A stretch of DNA of 64,000 bases from positions 310,001 through 374,000 of the forward strand of contig NZ_JNZD01000004.1 in the NCBI RefSeq assembly GCF_000725495.1, given 5' to 3'. The notes below the pieces were generated by a model. It worked only from the letters and a program-made list of their open reading frames with translations. It searched no databases and was not told where the DNA came from. This DNA is from Streptomyces aureus. Its GTDB lineage: Bacteria; Actinomycetota; Actinomycetes; Streptomycetales; Streptomycetaceae. Numbering within the stretch: the stretch's first letter is position 1; each line of letters begins with the position of its first letter. Made by a program: the position numbers and the translations under genes. Positions 25,099 to 32,999 of the stretch are shown in pieces.

Positions 25099-26585
25099 GA
25101 CTCTCCACCCGTATCGCCCTCGCCGTGGGGGCGAGTGTCCCGGTCCTGGTGCTGGCCACCGGCTGGCTGCTGCTGCGGCTGGTCGCCGCCGATCTGCACG
25201 ACCAGCAGGACGCCCATCTGCGGCGGAGCGCCGCGGCCGTGGCGAAGGACGCCCGCGGGCTGCTGCGCGCGAGCGCCGCGGACCGGTCCGCCGCGGTCGA
25301 ACGGACCCGTGAGCGGCGGCTGTTCACCTCCGCCCTGGACGTCGGCGTACGACTGGTCGGCCCGTCGGAGACGTTCACCGGCGGCCCGCAGCCGGATCCG
25401 GGCGTGGCACTCCCCGCGAACGCTCCGGTGCCGGTCACCCTGCGGGCCGGCGGAGCGTCCTGGCGGGTCCTGTCGACCCGCGTGACCGGGACCCGCCCCG
25501 GAGTGCGCGGCACCCTCTGGCTCTTCGCGCCGGACACCGCCTCCGACACCCAACTGCGCCTGGTGCGGCGGCGCGTGGTGACGGTCGCGTTGCTCGCCGC
25601 ACCGCTGTCGGGGCTGCTGGCCGGAGCGGTGGCCGGGCGGGCGAGCCGTCCGCTGCGACGGCTGCGGGACAGCGCGAGCGGCCTCGATCCCCGGACCAGC
25701 GCCGCCCGCCTCGACCACACTCCGGCCAGGATCGCCGAGGTCGACGATCTGGCGCACGCCCTCCAGACGGTCCTGAGCCGCTACGACGAGCAGGCCGCCC
25801 GGACCGAGGAGGCGCTCGCCACCGCACGTTCCTTCGCCTCGGCCGCCGCGCACGAACTGCGCACTCCGCTGATGAGCATGCAGACCAATCTGGAGATCCT
25901 CACCGAGCATCCGGCCCTCCCCGCTCCCGACCGCGACGAGATCCTCGACGACCTGCGCCGCGAACACGCCCGACTGCTCGGCCTGTTGGTCATGCTGCGC
26001 GAACTGGGCCGCGGCGACCTGGTCGAGGCGGACGCCTTCGGTCCCGTGGATCTCGCGGACGTGGTCGAGGCGAGCGCCCGCGAGCAGCGGCGGCGCCATC
26101 CGCTCGCGCACATCGCGGCCGACTGCCCGCCCGGGCTGCGGGTCCACGGCTGGGAGCCCGGACTGCGCACGGTCGTCGACAACCTGCTCATCAACGCCCT
26201 GGTGCACGGCGGATGCCCGGACGGGCGCCCGGCGCGCGTCGACGTCACGGTCCGCGCGCACGGCGGCCACGCCGTCCTGTGCGTCGACGACCAGGGGCCG
26301 GGTGTCGCCCCCGAGCGCAGGGGCACCGTCTTCGAGCGCTTCGTGCGCCGCCCCGACAGTCCGGGGTCGGGTCTCGGACTCACCCTGGTCGCCCAGCAGA
26401 TCGACCTGCACCGGGGCAGTGTCCGCGTCCTCGAACCGCCGTCCGGCACGGGGACCCGCGTCGAGGTCCTGCTCCCGCTGCCGAACGGCGCGGACGACGT
26501 CGAGGCGACGCTGCCCCGGCAGCGCAACTGGGTGATCACGACCGCCGGCACCCGGCCACAAGAATTCCACAAAGAGCGCTCCTAG
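25095..26585 (+). CDS. Sensor histidine kinase
   Basis: A 496-residue membrane kinase: transmembrane helices at residues about 9-31 and 160-182 enclose an extracytoplasmic domain of about 125 residues; a HAMP-like linker follows; HisKA with the phospho-His in ASAAAHELRTPLMS (about residue 255); HATPase with N box DNLLINALVHG, G1 DDQGPGVAP and G2 GSGLGLTLV. Start overlaps the regulator stop (ATGA). The stimulus is unknown. Downstream are two small secreted products that may be targets or ligands. Confidence 0.93.
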   Translation: MRLSTRIALAVGASVPVLVLATGWLLLRLVAADLHDQQDAHLRRSAAAVAKDARGLLRASAADRSAAVERTRERRLFTSALDVGVRLVGPSETFTGGPQPDPGVALPANAPVPVTLRAGGASWRVLSTRVTGTRPGVRGTLWLFAPDTASDTQLRLVRRRVVTVALLAAPLSGLLAGAVAGRASRPLRRLRDSASGLDPRTSAARLDHTPARIAEVDDLAHALQTVLSRYDEQAARTEEALATARSFASAAAHELRTPLMSMQTNLEILTEHPALPAPDRDEILDDLRREHARLLGLLVMLRELGRGDLVEADAFGPVDLADVVEASAREQRRRHPLAHIAADCPPGLRVHGWEPGLRTVVDNLLINALVHGGCPDGRPARVDVTVRAHGGHAVLCVDDQGPGVAPERRGTVFERFVRRPDSPGSGLGLTLVAQQIDLHRGSVRVLEPPSGTGTRVEVLLPLPNGADDVEATLPRQRNWVITTAGTRPQEFHKERS

Positions 26586-26588
26586 CGT
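26556..26588 (+). promoter_or_regulatory. Promoter with two 11-bp direct repeats and TAGCGT
   Basis: CCACAAGAATT is followed 11 bp later by CCACAAAGAGC (26556 and 26567), then TAGCGT at 26583 as a -10-like hexamer. This lies at the end of the kinase gene and upstream of the secreted protein gene at 26633. The CACAA core is shared with the repeats at 24237. Confidence 0.45.
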
Positions 26589-26632
26589 TCCGGACGTGCG
26601 GGCAACCGCCCCGGAACGAGAAGGAGTTCAGC

Positions 26633-27061
26633 ATGGCGAGCACACCGAGGAAGACGCCGGCGGCGTCGAGGACCAGGACGGCCGTCGTCTCGCTGCTGGC
26701 GGTCGGCGCCCTGCTCGGCGCCGCGGGCGGCGCGTCGGCCGACGGTGGCGGGACGAAGCCCTCGGGTGCGCCGACGGGCGACGGCGCCAAGGCCCTCTGC
26801 AAGCGCGCCCCGAAGATCGACCGACGGATCGACCGCATCCTCGGCCGGCTGAACGGGGACGCCTCGCAGCGCGGTTCGATCGCCCGGCTGGAGCAGCGGG
26901 TCGCCAACGCCAAGTCCGCGGGACACACGCAGATCGAGACGTACCTCGACCACCGGCTCACCTTCCGGCGCTCGCTCGTCCCGACGCTGGAGAGCCGGCA
27001 GAAGGATCTGGCGGACGTCCAGAAGTGGTGTGCGAGCCACGGTGACGGAGCCGGCTCCTGA
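26633..27061 (+). CDS. Small secreted protein of unknown function
   Basis: A 142-residue product with a Sec-type signal peptide (basic MASTPRKTPAASRTRT, hydrophobic VVSLLAVGALLGAAGG, cleavage near ASA-DG). The mature part is a helical, charged domain (DRRIDRILGRLNGDASQRGS, RLEQRVANAKSAGH, RQKDLADVQKWC) with two Cys. AAGGAG precedes ATG at 26633. It follows the kinase by 47 bp and has its own candidate promoter with direct repeats, so it is a likely target of this two-component system. Its stop overlaps the next start by one base. Confidence 0.8.
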   Translation: MASTPRKTPAASRTRTAVVSLLAVGALLGAAGGASADGGGTKPSGAPTGDGAKALCKRAPKIDRRIDRILGRLNGDASQRGSIARLEQRVANAKSAGHTQIETYLDHRLTFRRSLVPTLESRQKDLADVQKWCASHGDGAGS

Positions 27062-27255
27062 TGCGCGCGCGAGGACTGGCACTCGCCCTCGCCGCGACCG
27101 CGCTGCTCCTGACCGGGTGCGGCGGCCACGGTGACACCGGGAACGCCCCCGCCTCGCCCGCCCCCGCCTCCACGGACGTCGCCCATCTGCGGAAGCTGGT
27201 CGACGGCGCGGAGTCCGCGGCGAGTTCGGCCGAGTCGGACATGGCCCACGACTGA
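27061..27255 (+). CDS. Small lipoprotein (64 aa)
   Basis: A 64-residue lipoprotein: MRARGLALALAATALLLTGC gives a short signal peptide with lipobox LLTGC, Cys20. The mature part is only 44 residues (linker NAPASPAPASTD and a helix LRKLVDGAESAASSAESD). It overlaps the secreted protein gene by one base (TGATG), so the two are made together. Function unknown. Confidence 0.75.
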   Translation: MRARGLALALAATALLLTGCGGHGDTGNAPASPAPASTDVAHLRKLVDGAESAASSAESDMAHD

Positions 27256-27618
27256 CCCCCGGGCCGGGCGGGGTGCGCGCTCGGGGGGGGCGGGACCCGG
27301 CCGCCGCGGGTACGGCGCCCCGCGGCGGCCGCCGACCGACGGCGACCGACAGCGCTCGGCGGCGATCGGCGGTGGCCGACGACGACCGGCGCCGTGGGTC
27401 CCCCGTCCAGGGCGCAAGGGCTCCCGCGCCCGGCCCGGGCCGTCCCCGCCCCGGCCGCATCGCCTTGCGGTACGGCCGGGTCGTAGGATGATGACTTTGT
27501 GGACCATGAGCGACAAAGGAGACATGGTCCCCGACATGGCCTCCTCCGGTGATTCAGCCGTCGAAGTCGTCCCTTGACACGGGGGTGCCGGCCGGACGCA
27601 CAGCAGAGGTGATCACCG
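27256..27618. promoter_or_regulatory. Gap with TAGGAT promoter element and 29-codon ORF
   Basis: Mostly low-complexity GC sequence. TAGGAT at 27484-27489 is a good actinobacterial -10 candidate; the -35 is unclear. Right after it, ATG 27488 opens a 29-codon frame (MMTLWTMSDKGDMVPDMASS...) ending at 27577, which could be a leader ORF of the SpoIIE-type gene or chance. Confidence 0.35.
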
Positions 27619-29964
27619 GTGAATGCCGCCACTCCGCTGATGGTCGTCGACGGCGCCGGCGTCGTCGTCCGGTGGAGCCGCCGGGCACGCGAGATCTGGC
27701 TGCGCTCGGACGCCGAGGCCGTGGGACGAACTGCCCTGACCCTCGTCGCGCCCGACGTCGCCGACCCGGAAGCATCCGGCCGCGGCTCGGAGTCCGGGGC
27801 CGCTCCCCTGGTCGTCCACGACGCCGGCGGACACCCGGTCGACCTGCGGGTCCAGGTGATGCCGCTCCCCGACGGGACCCTCGCCTGGGGCGTCTTCGAG
27901 GCGACGGGCTCCACCGCCCTCGACGGCACGCGGACCTCGGTGTCCGACATCCTGCGGGCCAACGCCCACGAGGCGTTCTTCGTCCTCGACCCCGCGCTGC
28001 GCGTCCTCAGCGTCAACGAGGCCGCCGCCGCGCTGTGCGACGTCGCCGCGGACCAGACACTCGACCGGCCGCTGGGCGAACTGTGCCGTCCCTCCCGGCC
28101 ACAGGAGTTCGAGGACGTCCTGCGGCGCGCCCTCGCCGACGGCACGCCCGTCACCGATCACCCCGTGGGGCTCGAACCGGTGGAAGGGTCGGCATGGGAG
28201 CGCTTCGCGAACCTGTCGATGTTCCCGCTCGGGGACGGGCGCGGCGCGGTCGTCTCCATGACCGAGGTCACGGAGCCACTGCGGACCATGAGGCGGCGGG
28301 AGGCGCTCGGTTCGGTGCGCGAGCGGGTGGGCCGGAGCCTGGACGTCGTCACGACCTGCCAGGAGCTGGTGGACGCCCTGGTGCCCGGCTTCGCCGACAT
28401 CGCGGTGGTCGAGGTGGTCGACGCGGTGGTGCGGGGCGAGGACCCGCCCCTCAGCCCCCTGGGGCGTGACGTGCCGCTGCGCCGCGCGGCCTTCCGCATC
28501 GACGGACCCGCCGAGCGCGCCCAGGCCCATCCCGTCGGGGACGTGCGGGCCGTCCCCGCGCCGACTCCGTACTCGCAGGTGCTCGGCGATCTCAAGCCCC
28601 GGGCCGTCACCCTCGACGCGGACACCCCCTGGCTGGACGCCGACCCCGAGCGGGCCCGCGCCATCCGCGCCTCCGGCGCCCGGGTGCTGCTGACCGTCCC
28701 GCTGGCGCTGCGGGGCACCGTGCTCGGACTCCTGAGCCTCTACCGCGTACGGCCGCACGACGCCTTCGACTCGAGCGACCTCACCGTCGCCGAGGAGCTG
28801 GCCGCACATACCGCGCTGAGCCTCGACAACGCCCGCCGCTACACCCGCGAGCACACGATCGCCGCCGCGCTGCAACGCCATCTGCTGCCGCCGGAACCCC
28901 CGTCGCGGACGGCCATCGAGTTCGCGCCCCTGCACGTCCCGGCCGACGCGGGAGCGGGTACCTGGTACGACGCCTTCAGCCTGCCCGGGGCCCGTACCGC
29001 GCTGGCTGTCGGGGAGGTCGCCGGAAGCGGCATCGACGCCGCCACCACCATGGGACAGCTGCGGACGGTGATCCACTCGCTCGCGGCGCTCGACCTGGAC
29101 CCCGACGAACTGCTCGCCCGCCTCAACGACGCGGTCGTCCGGCTGGCCCACGAGCGCGCGGCCCTGCCCGCCAGCGATCCGCTGGGCCGGCAGCCGCTGC
29201 GGGCCAGTTGTGTGTACGCGATCCACGATCCGCTCCAGGAGACCTGCGTCATGGCGTCCGCCGGTCATCCCGCGCCCGTGGTGGCCCATCCCAACGGAGT
29301 GGTGCACGTGCCGCGCATCCCGACGGGCCCGCTGCTGGGCAGCCGGGACGGGCCGCCCTTCGCCACCGCCTCGGTCCCCGTGCGGGACGGCAGCGTCCTC
29401 GCGCTGCGCACCGCCTCGTTCCCGGTGTCCGAAGGACCGGACGACGACGCCCGGGACCCGTTGCGCGTGGCGCTCACCCGACTGGACCGGCCCCTCGGCG
29501 AGATCCGGGACGAGGTCCTCTACCGGATGAGCGACACGGCGGGCCGCCATGACGTCCTCCTGTTGCTCGCCCGCACCCGGCCCTTCCCTCCGGACCGGGT
29601 CGCCACGTGGTCCCTGGAGTTCTCACCCACGGCGGCCGCGACGGCACGGCATCACGCCCGGGACCGGCTTCAGGAGTGGGGCGTGGGCGAGGAGACCGCC
29701 TACGCCACCGAGCTGATCGTCAGCGAGCTGGTCACCAACGCCGTGCGGTACGGAGCGTCGCCCGTCCGGCTGCGTCTGATCAAGGGCGGGATGCTCACCT
29801 GCGAGGTCACCGACACGGGCGGGGCGGCGCCACGGCTGCGCCACGCCCGCACGGCCGACGAAGGCGGACGCGGCCTGTTCATCTGCGCGCAGCTCAGCCA
29901 CAACTGGGGCATCCGCTACTCCGCGCAGGGCAAGACGATCTGGACGCAGCAGACGCTCGACTAG
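27619..29964 (+). CDS. PAS-GAF-SpoIIE phosphatase-HATPase protein with divergent metal site
   Basis: A 781-residue cytoplasmic signalling protein. Domains: degenerate PAS (about 1-95), PAS (about 110-215), GAF (about 235-405), PP2C-type SpoIIE phosphatase (about 410-640), anti-sigma-type HATPase (about 660-780, N box ELIVSELVTNAVRYG, later GGRGLFICAQLS). This layout is common in Streptomyces and controls anti-sigma-antagonist phosphorylation. Normal phosphatases have GDWYD and GD(V/I)xGHG; here the first reads GTWYD (Thr448) and the second GEVAGSG (Glu466, Ser470), so metal binding may be weak or lost. GTG at 27619 after AGAGGTGATCACCG is the first start in frame. Confidence 0.9.
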   Translation: MNAATPLMVVDGAGVVVRWSRRAREIWLRSDAEAVGRTALTLVAPDVADPEASGRGSESGAAPLVVHDAGGHPVDLRVQVMPLPDGTLAWGVFEATGSTALDGTRTSVSDILRANAHEAFFVLDPALRVLSVNEAAAALCDVAADQTLDRPLGELCRPSRPQEFEDVLRRALADGTPVTDHPVGLEPVEGSAWERFANLSMFPLGDGRGAVVSMTEVTEPLRTMRRREALGSVRERVGRSLDVVTTCQELVDALVPGFADIAVVEVVDAVVRGEDPPLSPLGRDVPLRRAAFRIDGPAERAQAHPVGDVRAVPAPTPYSQVLGDLKPRAVTLDADTPWLDADPERARAIRASGARVLLTVPLALRGTVLGLLSLYRVRPHDAFDSSDLTVAEELAAHTALSLDNARRYTREHTIAAALQRHLLPPEPPSRTAIEFAPLHVPADAGAGTWYDAFSLPGARTALAVGEVAGSGIDAATTMGQLRTVIHSLAALDLDPDELLARLNDAVVRLAHERAALPASDPLGRQPLRASCVYAIHDPLQETCVMASAGHPAPVVAHPNGVVHVPRIPTGPLLGSRDGPPFATASVPVRDGSVLALRTASFPVSEGPDDDARDPLRVALTRLDRPLGEIRDEVLYRMSDTAGRHDVLLLLARTRPFPPDRVATWSLEFSPTAAATARHHARDRLQEWGVGEETAYATELIVSELVTNAVRYGASPVRLRLIKGGMLTCEVTDTGGAAPRLRHARTADEGGRGLFICAQLSHNWGIRYSAQGKTIWTQQTLD

Positions 29965-30005
29965 GCGGCGCGGAATCCCGGCGGGCCGCGGCAACCGGCC
30001 CGACT

Positions 30006-30042
30006 TCGGCACCGGCACCGGCACCGGCACCGGCACCGGCCG
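30006..30042. repeat. Hexanucleotide repeat (GGCACC)n
   Basis: About six copies of GGCACC in a row lie between the convergent SpoIIE-type and FAD oxidoreductase genes. Confidence 0.85.
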
Positions 30043-30073
30043 CACACGGACCGCGCACGGCCACCGCTCCCGG

Positions 30074-31315
30074 CTACCGCGCCAGGTCGGCCGCGACCTC
30101 GCGGGCCGCGCGGGCGCCCGACGCCAGCGCGCCCTGCACCGAACCCGTGGCCCGGTGGTCCCCGCACACATAGCGGCCCGGGGCGACGCGGGCGGTGCGG
30201 GAGAGCGGCTGCGGGGGCGGCATCGCGGGCAGGGCGTCGGGGACGGTACGGACGGTCAGCAGGTCCCAGTCCGTCGTGACGGTCCCGTACACCTCGGCGA
30301 GCGCGTCGCGCAGCCAGCCCTCCTGGCCCTCCTGGTCGTGTCCGAGCACCGAGGTGGCGATCAGGGACATGCCGGGCGGGGCGTAGCCGCGGACCACCTC
30401 GCTCAGAACGCAGGTGTTGAGGAAACGCCGTCGCGTGTCCGTCACCAGGACGGGTTCGGCCAGCGGCGTCCGGGGCGCCGCGTGGTAGTACGTGGTCACC
30501 ACGCGGTAGTCCGGCAGGCCGAGCCCGGGCAGCAGCCGGGCGGCCGGGCCCGGCCCCGTGGCCACGACGACGGCCCGCGCGGGGTGTTCGTCCCCGTCGT
30601 CCGTCCCGATCCCGTCGTCCGTCAATTCGGCGACCGGGCTCCCGAGGTTCACGACGCCCGGGGGCAGCGCCTCGGCCAGCTTGCGCGGCACCGCACCGAT
30701 GCCGGCGCCGGGCAGACACAGGGTTCCGCGCAGCATGCTGCGCCAGACCAGATGGAACACCCGGCCGGAGGTCTCCAGCTGGTCCTCCAGGAACACGCCG
30801 GACAGGAAGGGACGGAAGAACCGCTCGACGAACTCCTCGGAGAACCCGGCCGCGGCCAGCGCGGTGCGGGTCGTACGGTCCTCGCCGCGCTTGAGCCATC
30901 CGGCGGGAGCGAGCATGTCCCGGCCGGAGAGGGCGGCCAGCGCGAGGAGGTCACGGGTTCCCGCGAGTCGCCCCGGACGCAGGTCGCCCAGCCGCCTGCT
31001 GCCGCGGGTCGGGTCCTCGAACCGCATGGGGCCGTCCTCCGTGTGGACGAGGACACCCGGCGTGAAGGGCCGCAGCCTCAGCTCGCGCAGGGCGAGCCGG
31101 CGACGGACCTGCGGATAGGAGGTGTTGAAGACCTGGAAGCCGCGGTCGACGACGAACCCCTCGTGGTCGTCGGAGCGCATTCGGCCGCCCACCCCGTCCG
31201 AGGCCTCCAGGAGCCGGACCGTGAGGCCGTGGCCGACGAGATCGCGGGCACACGCCAGACCGGCGAGTCCGCCGCCGACGACCAGGACATCGGGCACACC
31301 GCGCTTGGCGGTCAT
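30074..31315 (-). CDS. FAD-dependent amine oxidase-like oxidoreductase
   Basis: A 413-residue flavoprotein. The FAD dinucleotide motif VLVVGGGLAGLACARDL lies at residues 10-27, followed by LLEASDGVGGRMRSDDHEGF as in the protoporphyrinogen oxidase/amine oxidase/phytoene desaturase superfamily; the C-terminal flavin motif is GRYVCGDHRATGSVQGAL. No signal peptide. ATG at 31315 has GAGG nine bases before; ATG 31324 overlaps that site. The substrate cannot be read from sequence; it stands alone, so it is best called an NAD(P)/FAD-dependent oxidoreductase. Confidence 0.85.
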   Translation of the reverse strand: MTAKRGVPDVLVVGGGLAGLACARDLVGHGLTVRLLEASDGVGGRMRSDDHEGFVVDRGFQVFNTSYPQVRRRLALRELRLRPFTPGVLVHTEDGPMRFEDPTRGSRRLGDLRPGRLAGTRDLLALAALSGRDMLAPAGWLKRGEDRTTRTALAAAGFSEEFVERFFRPFLSGVFLEDQLETSGRVFHLVWRSMLRGTLCLPGAGIGAVPRKLAEALPPGVVNLGSPVAELTDDGIGTDDGDEHPARAVVVATGPGPAARLLPGLGLPDYRVVTTYYHAAPRTPLAEPVLVTDTRRRFLNTCVLSEVVRGYAPPGMSLIATSVLGHDQEGQEGWLRDALAEVYGTVTTDWDLLTVRTVPDALPAMPPPQPLSRTARVAPGRYVCGDHRATGSVQGALASGARAAREVAADLAR

Positions 31316-31797
31316 GGGCACCATCCTCACAGCAGCCGGTCCGTCCGCGTGCCGGCGGGCGCGCGGGGCGGGGCCCGGGCACGGGCCGACCGGCCGGCGC
31401 CGTGGCACGCGCCCTCCTGTACCGATCTTCCCGCCGGGCCCGCCGGGCGGATGCGGGGCCACGCCGGTGGACCGGCCCCGGCACGTCCTGACCCCCGCGT
31501 CCGGAGGCGGTGTCCGGGCGTCGGCCCCGGAGAGGCCGGGCCGTCCGGGGAGGCCCGGCGGCGCCGCGGGCACTCCGGAAAACCTGGAGGCCAGGACGGA
31601 ATAAGAGGATAAGTACCGCTGTTGCCCCTTATGTGAAGCGGAGCGGCCTCCGCACACCAGGTAAGCGGCCCCGGCCGGTCTCCCCCGTCCGGCCGGGGTC
31701 CCCTGTGAACGGCGTCCGCCGTCCTCGGCGCCCCACGACAGCGAAGAACCGCCGGTGCCGTCCCGCGCAGGGACGGCACCGGCGGTTCGCCGTCGCG
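31316..31797. other. Spacer with ATAAG/CTTAT dyad and terminator
   Basis: This 482-bp stretch has no gene. A patch at 31600-31636 is AT-rich for this DNA (GGAATAAGAGGATAAG...CCTTATGTG) and contains an ATAAG/CTTAT inverted repeat, perhaps a promoter or operator. A long terminator hairpin ends it. Confidence 0.45.
31746..31788 (-). terminator. Perfect 19-bp terminator hairpin
   Basis: GAACCGCCGGTGCCGTCCC and GGGACGGCACCGGCGGTTC pair without mismatch around a GCGCA loop, 10 bp after the stop of the minus-strand PRC-barrel gene. Confidence 0.85.
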
Positions 31798-32145
31798 TCA
31801 GTGGCCCGAGCCGTAGTGGCCGCCGAGCTGGTCGCGGTAGTGCGGGTCTCCGAGGTGCTTCTCCTGGTCGAACTCCGGGGCCGCCTTGATCTCGTCCTTG
31901 GTCCGGGCGACCTGGACCGTCCTGTCCTCGTGACTGACCGCCGTGATCGTCCCGGCGGGCAGCAGGACCTCCTTGCCGAAGATCCACACGCCGGTGTCGA
32001 CGACGATGTACTGAGAACCGACCTCGTCGGAGTGCTTGTCGACCTTGCCGATGTGGCCGTCGATCGCCTCCACCCGGTAGCCGGAGAGGTCGGCGTCGGG
32101 CGTGTGCCCGCTGGTCGGGCCGTAACCCCAAAGGTTCTCGTTCAC
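31798..32145 (-). CDS. PRC-barrel domain protein
   Basis: A 115-residue protein with a PRC-barrel at residues about 18-85 (DLSGYRVEAIDGHIGKVDKH, SQYIVVDTGVWIFGKEVLLP, AGTITAVSHEDRTVQVARTK) and a C-terminal extension rich in His, Gly and Tyr. PRC-barrel proteins occur in RimM and photosynthetic reaction centres; short Streptomyces versions are often stress-related, with unknown role. GTG at 32145 has GGAGGAC; ATG at 32160 overlaps that site. Monocistronic with its own strong terminator. Confidence 0.88.
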   Translation of the reverse strand: MNENLWGYGPTSGHTPDADLSGYRVEAIDGHIGKVDKHSDEVGSQYIVVDTGVWIFGKEVLLPAGTITAVSHEDRTVQVARTKDEIKAAPEFDQEKHLGDPHYRDQLGGHYGSGH

Positions 32146-32791
32146 GAAGCAGTCCTCCATCTCGTCAGCGGATGCGCGCCGCGATCCCGTGGCGGATTCC
32201 CCGGCGCGCCCTTCGATGACCGGATGACGATCACCATCTCCCGGCGCGTTCTGCGCCGGAGACCGACGGGTGTCCCGTTCCCGGCCGCCGACACCCGCTC
32301 CCCGGAATTTCCCGCCCGCGCCGACACGCGCTCCGACGCCCCGCACCGACGCGCTCGGCCCTCCGACCGGCCCCGGAACGATTCCGTCCGCGCACAGGTC
32401 CTTCACAGAACCACGTCCGGACTGTCTTGAAACCGACGACGCAGCCGAAATTCGTTGCGGTCTGGACCATTGACGGCCAAGTCTGCCGGAACGTCGCACT
32501 CCACTTCCGGACCACCCCGGGCGGGGCAAGTACAGGAACGTTTCACTGGGTAATCGATCGACGTCACAGAGTGATGAGGACGTCTTCGTCGCACTCCTCG
32601 ATGATCACCCGTTCGATGGACGCGCTTTTTCGTCACGTTGCGCGGGAGGCGCACGAAAGCTCCACAGAGACACCACTATGTGACACGACGAATACGTGAC
32701 GACCACGTCTGAGGGGGGTGTGGCGTCGCGTCAGGGGGTGGACGCTCACGGGAGCGGTGCTCACCCCTGCCCGGGGAGGGGACTTCACCGC
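32146..32791. other. Divergent spacer before the polysaccharide operon
   Basis: A 646-bp gap. 32430-32700 is less GC-rich than its surroundings and should carry the promoters of the PRC-barrel gene and of the downstream operon; GTGACACGACGAATACGTGAC (32679-32699) contains GTGAC twice. No gene is supported, though a GTG at 32696 could extend the small ORF at 32792. Confidence 0.4.
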
Positions 32792-32914
32792 ATGAAGCGG
32801 ACCACGCACACGGCCGCGCCCGAACACGGCGCGCTCATCGACCCGTTCGGACCGGACCCGGCGCGGCTGCCGGCGGACGTGCCCGAGCGGGTCCTCCACA
32901 GCCCGGACCGCTGA
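32792..32914 (+). CDS. Possible 40-aa leader peptide of polysaccharide operon
   Basis: ATG at 32792 is preceded by GGGGAGGGGACTTCACCGC, a strong ribosome binding site. The 40-residue product (MKRTTHTAAPEHGALIDPFG, then DPARLPADVPERVLHSPDR) is hydrophilic and Pro-rich, with no known family. It ends 85 bp before the PelF-like gene, so it may be a small conserved operon member; GTG at 32696 would give a 72-residue form. Confidence 0.45.
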   Translation: MKRTTHTAAPEHGALIDPFGPDPARLPADVPERVLHSPDR

Positions 32915-32999
32915 GCCGGGCACCGACCGAAGGTCCCGGCCGCGCCCCGCGCGGCCGGGACGGGCCCGACCACCCCGACCTCGGCCGTGGAGCACATCC

